A stretch of 40,905 nt of DNA. Source: a virus. The translations under genes were made by a program, and so were the position numbers. This document shows positions 6,689 to 12,473 of this stretch, in pieces. The stretch lies in the IMG/VR virus record IMGVR_UViG_3300020710_000014, positions 1 through 40,905 of that record; one strand, given 5' to 3'. The notes beneath the pieces were generated by a model. It was not told the origin of the DNA, ran no database searches, and was given only the letters and a program-made list of their open reading frames with translations. The first letter of the stretch is position 1. Each line of letters starts with the position of its first letter.

Positions 6689-8856
6689 GCCTTAGCGGTT
6701 GCTTCATTCTCTTTTTCTTCAAGAAGATCCATAGCGGTCATATATCGAACCATTGAAAGCAGTTCGGCATAATCGGCCCTCCAAGTATTGAAGCTAGCAA
6801 GAGGGTACTTTTTATCAAACCTGTTCTTTTCGTTTTGAAGCTTGGTAAGGGTTCCGTCCATACTAAGACTAATTCCACGGAAATATTGATTGATGCGGCA
6901 AACATCCTGGAACTGAGTTTTAACTGCATCTGACTCGTGAACCATAATCCTAACTTTCTCACAGAACTGAATGAAAGGATGTTCTTTGTAAGACTGGAAA
7001 AGAGGCATGTCTAGCATAGACTTATTCATGTTGGGAAGATTGAGGTTGGAGAAAGAAACGTTTGCACAAGACAATTTGTCCAGGAGAGTAGGGGTCATCA
7101 TGGCATAGAATTTGTCCACGATTTTGTTGATATTAACCCAACTATCCAGATTTTCCTCATCCTTAGCAATGGCTTTCTGCATAGCGGGAGAGCCAGAGAA
7201 AATCAGAGCATCCTCTTCGATAAGACCAAGACGCTTCAAGGAAGCCACAACGTTCAAGAAATCAGTAGTATAGCCACTATCCTCATTCAAAGGCTTATTG
7301 CGAAGTGTGGGGATATAATACTTAGTGTCAGCGTCCAGAGCCTCATCAGTGGCAGGCATCCAGGCATAGCGCCATTCGCTGTTGGAAGTTCGAAGAGTGG
7401 TGAAGGTTTCACGATTGACTTTGGTTCCCGCAATCTTTTCCTTCTTAGGAATCAGAGCCCTAATGTCGGAAGAGGGCTTAATAGTAGCACCACCAAGAAC
7501 TTCCAGGAACTTAGCGACAGCGGCTTCATAGGCTTCAACAGAATGAGTAGGAGTTCCGTCAATTGCGGCTCCCCCCATCTTCTTAAAGGACACGATATAG
7601 CGAGGAGGAGTGTTGCAAAGAGTGCAATCCTTGAAATACTTGCGGTAGAGGGACCTGCTACCACGAGTCTCCACATCCTGGATGATCATGATATCTTCAT
7701 CGGGGATAACCGTGAAATGATCGTAACGATCATCTTCAGAGATAGTCCTACGATGACCACTGATTTGAAGAGTGGTGAACTTAATCGCCGGGTAATCAGC
7801 CTGCTTGATAGTCAGGAAATCAGTGAGAGGAGCAGAGTTCCAATTAAAGTTGGTATTACGAACAATCTGGTAAAGAGGCCCATTATGCTTGAAATGATAG
7901 AGCTTTTTCATTGCTTCCCACTTAGTCGGGCAGGCATCAATTTCCTTCTTGATTTCAGCCATCATTTCTGCCTTGACCTTCTCAAGCTTGGTGATAATGT
8001 TGGCAGTAGTGATCTTATTCATGGAAAGAGTTTCACGAGAAGCTGCGACTTCAAGCTCACCGATAGGGAAGAAAAGATCCACGCCGGAGCCGTTAAGAAG
8101 AGCGGACAGATGCTCATGGCGACCACTAATAGCCGGAACCGTATAGGCAACCACACCCTGGACAGCCCTAGCATTGCCACCCTCTTCACGAATAGCCCAG
8201 CCATCCCCCTTAAGAACATATTTGGGCTGACTGATACTGATGGCCTTACCAGTGATCTTGGGGATGACCGGGAAGTAGCGAAGGGCTACCATGGCCTTAT
8301 AGGAAAAGTCGTAGAAATCGTGCTGCTTGACAGGGAACTGAACCTCAAGACCAGTCCGCTCTCCCGCAGATTCCTCTTCTCCCATCTTTACGATGGTGGG
8401 CATCCCCTCTTCCGTGAGGTAGGCAGAATACACCTTCTTCACACCAGCAAAATAGGAAGTGACGGTGAAAGAGTCAGTGTAGCTGAAGGGGGACTTGGAA
8501 CCAAGACCAAGGGCTCCAATATACTCATTGGACTGCATCTTGGTGGACTGGAAGTAGCTGGTATAGAGGTCGTAAATGTCCTTTTCTTCAAGACCAGGGC
8601 CGAAGTCCCCCACCTTGAAGAAAGGTTCGAAATTATTGGGAAGATGGACCTCGAAAGGCTTTTCCTGATTGCCATTTGCCACATGAGCATCATAGGCATT
8701 ACAGGAAAGTTCACGGATGACAGCAGTCACCTTGTCGGAATAGAGGCCATCACTGAGGATCTTGAAAGCCTTTGCAGTTGCCTGGATGGTAAATGTATGT
8801 GACGTACCGGTCACACCACCCATTTCAAGCTTGTTGCATTCCCCTTGAGTCTTCAT
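6682..8856 (-). CDS. rIIA: rIIA-like GHKL ATPase
   Basis: A 724-residue rIIA homologue. The GHKL (Bergerat-fold) ATPase signatures are all present: N box RELSCNAYDAH (48-58), G1 box DFGPGL (84-89) and the glycine-rich lid GALGLGSKSPF (114-124). Length matches T4 rIIA (725 residues). The remaining two thirds resemble rIIA-type proteins only in general features. It is expected to bind ATP and act with the rIIB product encoded immediately downstream. SD AAGGAG eight bases before ATG 8856, promoter motif at 8876-8884. Confidence 0.88.
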   Translation of the reverse strand: MKTQGECNKLEMGGVTGTSHTFTIQATAKAFKILSDGLYSDKVTAVIRELSCNAYDAHVANGNQEKPFEVHLPNNFEPFFKVGDFGPGLEEKDIYDLYTSYFQSTKMQSNEYIGALGLGSKSPFSYTDSFTVTSYFAGVKKVYSAYLTEEGMPTIVKMGEEESAGERTGLEVQFPVKQHDFYDFSYKAMVALRYFPVIPKITGKAISISQPKYVLKGDGWAIREEGGNARAVQGVVAYTVPAISGRHEHLSALLNGSGVDLFFPIGELEVAASRETLSMNKITTANIITKLEKVKAEMMAEIKKEIDACPTKWEAMKKLYHFKHNGPLYQIVRNTNFNWNSAPLTDFLTIKQADYPAIKFTTLQISGHRRTISEDDRYDHFTVIPDEDIMIIQDVETRGSRSLYRKYFKDCTLCNTPPRYIVSFKKMGGAAIDGTPTHSVEAYEAAVAKFLEVLGGATIKPSSDIRALIPKKEKIAGTKVNRETFTTLRTSNSEWRYAWMPATDEALDADTKYYIPTLRNKPLNEDSGYTTDFLNVVASLKRLGLIEEDALIFSGSPAMQKAIAKDEENLDSWVNINKIVDKFYAMMTPTLLDKLSCANVSFSNLNLPNMNKSMLDMPLFQSYKEHPFIQFCEKVRIMVHESDAVKTQFQDVCRINQYFRGISLSMDGTLTKLQNEKNRFDKKYPLASFNTWRADYAELLSMVRYMTAMDLLEEKENEATAKAV

Positions 8857-8875
8857 GGTTCTCCTTGGATACAGC

Positions 8876-8884
8876 TATTATACT
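8876..8884 (-). promoter_or_regulatory. Promoter -10 motif before rIIA
   Basis: Minus-strand AGTATAATA, 20 bases before the rIIA ATG, in the gap after the GIY-YIG gene stop. No good -35 TTGACA is seen at the standard spacing. Confidence 0.55.
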
Positions 8885-8888
8885 GGGG

Positions 8889-9560
8889 CTAGACGAAGTT
8901 CTTACCAGAAAATTTTGACCAACCTTTGTGGGATTTTCGTCTACCAGCAGCTACTTTATGCATAGAGAGGTAATTTAGGTCTTGTACCCTACAAAATTCT
9001 CGCAGATTAGTAACGGTTTGAGGTTCCCCTGCTGGGTTTAAAAATTGATAAGTTTTTACTGTAGCTTTTAAAGCATTTTGGTAGGCTAAATCCGACAATT
9101 TTTGCCCTTTGTACATTTGCCTTAACTTCTCTTTGTTTACTTCTGACAGGGTTTGACCTTGATGAGCCTCCGACATTCTCTTTTTGCTCTCTTCTGAAGC
9201 TTTTTTGCCTAAATTCCTGCTCCTCATCTTTTCTTTTAAGGCTTCTGAGACTAGAGAAACTACCCCTCCTCCTGCTCTAAGATTATAGCCTTGGGGCACC
9301 ATTGTATCTAATTTTATTACAAACTCAACTTCTTTTATGTTTAGCTCTTCTCTGGAATTACACTCACATAAAATTTCCACTGAAAAGTTGTCCCATCCAT
9401 ATTTTTGAATGGCCCAAGCAATGGGCATATTTTTATAGGTGGCTGAAGATAAAAAACGATGACCTCTAACCCTTTTTTCAAGCGACTGAGCGGTTTGACC
9501 TACATATTTTTTATTTGTTATTTTATTAGTGATGCAATATACGAGCATGTATCTCCCCAT
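8889..9560 (-). CDS. GIY-YIG homing endonuclease with NUMOD3 and IENR1-like HTH
   Basis: A 223-residue protein. The GIY-YIG core is VYCITNKITNKKYVGQTA with the following Arg (KRVRGHR) and a Glu in KEVEFVIKLD. Residues about 110-155 contain NUMOD3-type repeats (KKASEESKKRMSEAHQGQ, LSEVNKEKLRQMYKGQ). The C-terminus (QFLNPAGEPQTVTNLREF through AAGRRKSHKGW) matches the NUMOD1/IENR1 helix-turn-helix DNA-binding module of intron-type endonucleases. SD AGGGGGT supports the first ATG. It is inserted between the NADAR gene and rIIA without breaking either frame, typical for a free-standing homing endonuclease. Confidence 0.87.
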   Translation of the reverse strand: MGRYMLVYCITNKITNKKYVGQTAQSLEKRVRGHRFLSSATYKNMPIAWAIQKYGWDNFSVEILCECNSREELNIKEVEFVIKLDTMVPQGYNLRAGGGVVSLVSEALKEKMRSRNLGKKASEESKKRMSEAHQGQTLSEVNKEKLRQMYKGQKLSDLAYQNALKATVKTYQFLNPAGEPQTVTNLREFCRVQDLNYLSMHKVAAGRRKSHKGWSKFSGKNFV

Positions 9561-9570
9561 ATATTACCCC

Positions 9571-10020
9571 CTAAAGTTTGTTTTTAAGCTCTTCTCTTAT
9601 TTTCATTAGAACTTTGCCCAATACATTTTCACCAATTCCATCACATACTCCAAAATGAGTGTCTCCCCAGGTGTTACCTTCGATGAGTTCTTCATCTCCA
9701 GTCTGGAGCAGGAGTCTCCCTAGGGTAGGATTTTGGGTAAATTTTGCCAAGCAAATCTCATACATGACCTGATTTTTAACCTCTTCCCAATCTGCACGAA
9801 GAGGGAGGTTCTTTCCCAGACGCTTGGCCTGACCGGGTTCAAGTTCCAAGAACCACAATTTTTTAGTGGGGTCAAAGGTCTTGGAAGCCTGATAAGCGGC
9901 TTCTGAATTACGATAGGTGAGTCCTTCATAGACCACCTGACTGATCCAAAAATTGGAGAGGAAGCGATAGTAACCTGAAAAAGAGTTAATCACGCTTGTA
10001 CCCCAGTTCCAGAACGGCAT
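9571..10020 (-). CDS. NADAR-family protein (YbiA-like)
   Basis: A 149-residue member of the NADAR/YbiA (DUF1768) family. Diagnostic segments: NSFSGYYRFLSNFW, YRNSEAAYQASKT, ELIEGNTWGDTHFGVC and GENVLGKVLMKIREEL. Family knowledge: NADAR enzymes cleave N-glycosidic bonds, and some remove ADP-ribose from guanine bases in DNA, acting as antitoxins to DarT1-type toxins; YbiA acts on riboflavin precursors. An anti-defence role here is inference. ATG 10020 has a weak SD. GTG 9993 has GGGG upstream, overlaps the stop region of the preceding 57-aa gene and keeps the whole domain, so it may be the true start. Confidence 0.85.
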   Translation of the reverse strand: MPFWNWGTSVINSFSGYYRFLSNFWISQVVYEGLTYRNSEAAYQASKTFDPTKKLWFLELEPGQAKRLGKNLPLRADWEEVKNQVMYEICLAKFTQNPTLGRLLLQTGDEELIEGNTWGDTHFGVCDGIGENVLGKVLMKIREELKNKL

Positions 10021-10159
10021 ACTTATAAAGCTGAAGGATCAGTTCGTTTCTGGGGTCCATAAAACCAGGGAGCGTGGACTGAACCACGGGACATCCATGC
10101 ATGTAATCTGCTGTGAACTTATCCAGAGCAGCAAAGAGTTCTTCCTTTTTCATTTCCAT
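9986..10159 (-). CDS. Small unknown protein, 57 aa
   Basis: Frame MEMKKEELFAALDKF to ELGYKRD, with SD GAGGGG five bases before the ATG. The ATG follows immediately after the TAA of the upstream gene, and the 3' end overlaps the NADAR gene. The product is helical and soluble; family not recognised. Position suggests co-translation with the 96-aa gene and NADAR. Confidence 0.65.
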   Translation of the reverse strand: MEMKKEELFAALDKFTADYMHGCPVVQSTLPGFMDPRNELILQLYKYAVLELGYKRD

Positions 10160-10450
10160 TTAACCCCTCGCATTCAAAAGAATATTCAGCCCCATCTCAT
10201 AACCCTCTTTGGAGAGCCCAATACCTTTAGCTGCCATTTCAGCCGCCATCCTCTCATACCAACGGCGAAGGGTATAATCTCTATCCTCTTTGGTTGGATT
10301 GAGAATCTTTTGAGCTTCTGGAATAGAATTAGCGAAGCCTAAGATTTCATATTTCCCATATTTGTTGTAATCACCTTCGTAGCCAGTGATAAAACGATCT
10401 CCACCAAACTTACTGTGAAGAACAATGAAAGGCATGATGCGAGAATCCAT
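10160..10450 (-). CDS. Small unknown protein, 96 aa
   Basis: Starts MDSRIMPFIVLHSKFGGDRF, two bases past the stop of the upstream gene (TGATATG); GGGA lies about ten bases upstream. An alternative start is ATG 10435 (MPFIVLHSKF). Longer in-frame extensions only overlap the preceding gene in the wrong frame and are discarded. The C-terminal half (RRWYERMAAEMAAKGIGLSK) is helical. No family recognised. Its TAA abuts the next ATG, so it sits in a tight chain ending with NADAR. Confidence 0.65.
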   Translation of the reverse strand: MDSRIMPFIVLHSKFGGDRFITGYEGDYNKYGKYEILGFANSIPEAQKILNPTKEDRDYTLRRWYERMAAEMAAKGIGLSKEGYEMGLNILLNARG

Positions 10451-10451
10451 A

Positions 10452-10778
10452 TCAGAATTCCCAGCAGTAATAGTAACGAGCGTGACCCAGGCTAATGCTA
10501 GAGAAGCTCTTGCTTCCAACATATTTCCCGGTTTTCTTGGAAATCTTAGCCTTGACCACACCGTTGAGAGGCTTGTCCCAATCAATGATCCATTCCTGGT
10601 GGCCCATGCCCAGTTTCTTGGTGGTATCGGCATGGTGTTCGTACTCAGTAAGCTCCAAGTAGAGGTAGGCGGGGGTTTCCTTGATAGCCAAAACCTTTGC
10701 TGGGTGAGAATCTGAGCCATAGCTAATGGTGGCCTCAAGGCCCTCGTGGATGTCCATTTCTTTGCCGTTGATTAGCAT
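10452..10778 (-). CDS. Small unknown protein, 108 aa, with RBS hairpin
   Basis: Starts MLINGKEMDIHEGLEATISY. I place the start at ATG 10778 because GGGAGA lies upstream; the longer frame beyond it runs through the promoter and hairpin. The protein is rich in beta-type residues (PAYLYLELTEYEHH) and ends YYYCWEF. Family not recognised. Expression is probably controlled by the 13-bp inverted repeat at 10785-10822, whose loop carries the promoter motif and whose 3' arm carries the SD. Confidence 0.7.
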   Translation of the reverse strand: MLINGKEMDIHEGLEATISYGSDSHPAKVLAIKETPAYLYLELTEYEHHADTTKKLGMGHQEWIIDWDKPLNGVVKAKISKKTGKYVGSKSFSSISLGHARYYYCWEF

Positions 10779-10784
10779 AATGTG

Positions 10785-10822
10785 AATCTCCCTATGCCTA
10801 TTATACCGAGCATAGGGAGATT
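10785..10822 (-). promoter_or_regulatory. Hairpin enclosing a promoter and sequestering an RBS
   Basis: Perfect 13-bp inverted repeat (arms 10785-10797 and 10810-10822, arm AATCTCCCTATGC) with a 12-base loop. The minus-strand GGTATAATAG motif (10799-10807) is in the loop, and the 3' arm of the RNA contains GGGAGA, the SD of the gene starting at 10778. Read-through RNA would fold and hide the SD; RNA started from the loop promoter would lack the 5' arm. Confidence 0.7.
10799..10807 (-). promoter_or_regulatory. Promoter -10 motif in hairpin loop
   Basis: Minus-strand GGTATAATA, 20 bases before ATG 10778 and inside the loop of the 10785-10822 inverted repeat. Confidence 0.55.
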
Positions 10823-10888
10823 TCATACTAATTATTTTTTAATTTGTTGCCACCACACTGGCAGGTAGTTTAAAGGGGCTAATACTGA

Positions 10889-11083
10889 TTATTCTACTAA
10901 AAATTTTATGCTAGAGTTGTCATTCAAATGATGCAAGGCTTTAATGGTTTTGTAATTTCCCTCTAGCTCTGCTAGCTCAAGAAATATACTAAAATGGGCT
11001 TGTACATGAGCGGCCATTAGTTTGCGCCTCTCTAATTTAATTCCTTCAAGGGCCTTAATCATGCGCTGATCGTCCGTAGCCAT
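10889..11083 (-). CDS. Small unknown protein, 64 aa
   Basis: MATDDQRMIKALEGIKLERR, a helical, probably coiled-coil protein ending SSIKFLVE. It has a strong SD (GGAGGGCG) seven bases from the ATG. SD and start lie in the loop and 3' arm of the inverted repeat 11076-11124. Family not recognised. Confidence 0.65.
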   Translation of the reverse strand: MATDDQRMIKALEGIKLERRKLMAAHVQAHFSIFLELAELEGNYKTIKALHHLNDNSSIKFLVE

Positions 11084-11124
11084 TCCGCCCTCCGTAATGA
11101 AGCCTACAAAAGAGGAATGGCTAC
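11076..11124 (-). promoter_or_regulatory. Inverted repeat covering the start codon of the 64-aa gene
   Basis: Perfect 11-bp arms (11076-11086 and 11114-11124; GTAGCCATTCC / GGAATGGCTAC on the minus strand) with a 27-base loop. The 3' arm contains the ATG and the loop contains the SD, so folding would limit initiation. No TATAAT core is seen in this loop, unlike at 10785-10822. Confidence 0.5.
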
Positions 11125-11137
11125 TGATTTATTTTAT

Positions 11138-11359
11138 TTACTTTCCAACCACGCCTTCGGCTAGAATACGAGTTACTCCATTGCCATGCCAGGGGGTCTG
11201 GACTACACGATAACAGTCCTGTCCATCAGCATCCTGGTAAAGAGCAACATTGATGGCCCCATTCCAAGAAGCGGCGGTAGTGGAAAGCCCCGAATTTTTG
11301 GTGCCACAACGAGTAACCCCGCCTCGGCTACCCTGCATTACTCCGTAAAAATGACTCAT
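11138..11359 (-). CDS. Conserved small phage protein (MSHFYG type), 73 aa
   Basis: Begins MSHFYGVMQGSRGGVTRCGT and contains AASWNGAINVALY, then DCYRVVQTPWHGNG. From memory, this opening and the Gly/Trp pattern recur in small unannotated proteins of many unrelated phages; function unknown. SD AAGGAGC. The ATG overlaps the stop of the upstream 78-aa gene (ATGA), indicating coupling. Confidence 0.72.
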   Translation of the reverse strand: MSHFYGVMQGSRGGVTRCGTKNSGLSTTAASWNGAINVALYQDADGQDCYRVVQTPWHGNGVTRILAEGVVGK

Positions 11360-11592
11360 ACTTGCTCCTTTTTATCCGTTTCCGGAGGAATAGTTCGATG
11401 TCCAAACTTTGTAGCAACAGACCACTTACTTTTATAGTCATCTGGGTGAGTGATAGTGGCTAAAACCTGTTTACAGTGAGAGCATTCCATAAACCGCAGA
11501 AGGGATGTGTGGTCATCTGCATCCTTTGGGGGCAACCAGTCTTCAAGTAAAACGTGGTATTGATGACCTTTAAAATAACAAAGTAGTCTCAT
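11356..11592 (-). CDS. Small putative metal-binding protein, 78 aa
   Basis: Begins MRLLCYFKGHQYHVLLEDW and carries CSHCK near residue 37. The C...H...CxxC arrangement resembles short phage zinc-ribbon-like proteins (DUF1660-type), but I am not certain of the family. SD GGAGCTACGT; a promoter motif lies 20 bases upstream. Confidence 0.65.
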   Translation of the reverse strand: MRLLCYFKGHQYHVLLEDWLPPKDADDHTSLLRFMECSHCKQVLATITHPDDYKSKWSVATKFGHRTIPPETDKKEQV

Positions 11593-11612
11593 TAGGACGT
11601 AGCTCCTGCATT

Positions 11613-11621
11613 CATTATACT
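11613..11621 (-). promoter_or_regulatory. Promoter -10 motif before 78-aa gene
   Basis: Minus-strand AGTATAATG, 21 bases before ATG 11592, likely driving the 78-aa and 73-aa genes together. Confidence 0.5.
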
Positions 11622-11655
11622 AGACGGATTAAGATTTCATTACAAGTATTTTTGA

Positions 11656-11799
11656 TCAAGTCACAATACTCATGAGTGCATAAGAAATTTCTCTCTCCAC
11701 CAGTTCTTTAAGACACTCTTCTTTCCATACTTTACCACCAAAATCAGTGGTCAGAAGCTGTGTTCTGAGTTGGGATGTAGTCATATCTTTTGGTTCCAT
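11656..11799 (-). CDS. Very small protein, 47 aa
   Basis: MEPKDMTTSQLRTQLLTTDF to ISYALMSIVT, stop TGA. SD AGAGGT lies five bases before the ATG. An in-frame ATG 18 bases upstream (11817) has a poorer context and overlaps the promoter motif. Family not recognised. Confidence 0.6.
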   Translation of the reverse strand: MEPKDMTTSQLRTQLLTTDFGGKVWKEECLKELVEREISYALMSIVT

Positions 11800-11816
11800 G
11801 ATTACCTCTTCCCCCA

Positions 11817-11825
11817 TACTATACT
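11817..11825 (-). promoter_or_regulatory. Promoter -10 motif before 47-aa gene
   Basis: Minus-strand AGTATAGTA, directly after the terminator at 11830-11874 and 17 bases before ATG 11799. One mismatch to TATAAT. Confidence 0.4.
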
Positions 11826-11829
11826 AGCT

Positions 11830-11874
11830 AAAAAAGAAAGTTGCCCCAAGAATTTTTGAACTCTTGGGGCAACT
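11830..11874 (-). terminator. Strong intrinsic terminator after Lys-rich gene
   Basis: 13-bp minus-strand stem built on GTTGCCCCAAG / CTTGGGGCAAC with a 10-base loop, followed by TTTCTTTTTT. It lies about 30 bases after the stop of the 72-aa gene. Confidence 0.88.
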
Positions 11875-11905
11875 ATTATCTAAATGATATTATTATTTAA
11901 ATTGA

Positions 11906-12124
11906 TTACTTCTTTACAGGAGCAACCACAACCTTCTTCTCGGACTTGACAGTCTTGGCCTTCTTGCTCTTCTTGACAGTCTTGGCCTTCTTCACTGGAG
12001 CCTTCTTAACCACAGCCTTAGGAGCTACGGAAGCCACAGAAGCGGCAGGCTTGACAGCAGCGGGGGCCTGAGCGAAAGCTAGGGTTCCAGCAGCGAGTAG
12101 TAGGACTAATAGGGACTTCTTCAT
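11906..12124 (-). CDS. Exported Lys/Ala-rich basic peptide, 72 aa
   Basis: Residues 1-19 (MKKSLLVLLLAAGTLAFAQA) are a textbook Sec signal peptide with a likely AQA cleavage site. The mature part is almost entirely Ala, Val, Pro and Lys (KKAPVKKAKTVKKSKKAKTV), strongly cationic and disordered, like histone H1 tails. The gene has SD AAGGAGAG, its own promoter motif (12168-12176) and its own terminator. The function is unknown; binding to envelope polyanions or extracellular DNA is speculative. The gene looks bacterial in style, perhaps host-acquired. Confidence 0.75.
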   Translation of the reverse strand: MKKSLLVLLLAAGTLAFAQAPAAVKPAASVASVAPKAVVKKAPVKKAKTVKKSKKAKTVKSEKKVVVAPVKK

Positions 12125-12167
12125 TTTGACTCTCCTTAAAATGGCACACAGGCCGGTAGAGGTACTT

Positions 12168-12176
12168 ACTTATACT
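12168..12176 (-). promoter_or_regulatory. Promoter -10 motif before Lys-rich gene
   Basis: Minus-strand AGTATAAGT, 44 bases before ATG 12124. Imperfect arms (12136-12146 and 12187-12199, two-base bulge) flank it, similar in plan to the hairpin at 10785-10822. Confidence 0.4.
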
Positions 12177-12222
12177 GCTATTTTTATGCCAAATTTTATA
12201 AACTGATTTAATTGAAGTTACT

Positions 12223-12339
12223 TTATTTTCCTGTGCTTCCAAACCCTCCTGTGCCGCGAACTGCATCACTAGAGTTGCATTTTGCACGAGATATTGGAGC
12301 GAATACCATCTGAGCAATACGATCCCTAAAAATCTCTAT
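12223..12339 (-). pseudogene. dUTPase C-terminal remnant
   Basis: The minus-strand frame reads RDRIAQMVFAP, then SSDAVRGTGGFGSTGK and a stop. These are dUTPase motif IV (normally GDRIAQ) and motif V (RGTGGFGSTG). Motifs I-III are absent; the frame is closed by a stop about five codons before the Arg. Codons differ from the same motif in the intact fusion gene at 12474 (for example CGC GGC ACA against AGG GGG ACC), so this is not a recent duplicate. Confidence 0.75.
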
Positions 12340-12466
12340 CTAAGAGAAGTTCACCAGTTTTGGAGTAATAATCGCTTCTGCATTCATGACAAAATTCAAG
12401 TTTACGCGCCTCTGGAGTCGCATTCCTATTTTGGAGTCTAAAATCTAAAGCATTACATATAAGGAT
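12326..12466 (-). pseudogene. Remnant of a homing-endonuclease N-terminal region
   Basis: A 46-codon stop-to-stop frame with no ATG near its beginning. It contains NALDFRLQNRN, then RKLEFCHECRSDYYSKTG. This resembles DALRFRNNN, then ICLFCSRTLKFSGRKN at residues 39-66 of the intact LAGLIDADG-dUTPase fusion next door. It ends in TAG exactly where the dUTPase remnant resumes in another frame. I read it as a decayed endonuclease insertion in an older dUTPase gene; the homology is judged by eye. Confidence 0.45.
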
Positions 12467-12473
12467 TCAAAAT

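Noticed and set aside
7543-8802. Long plus-strand open frame (about 419 codons) opposite rIIA
   Set aside because: It is antisense to the clear GHKL ATPase rIIA, has no SD or recognisable domain, and follows from codon bias of the real gene.
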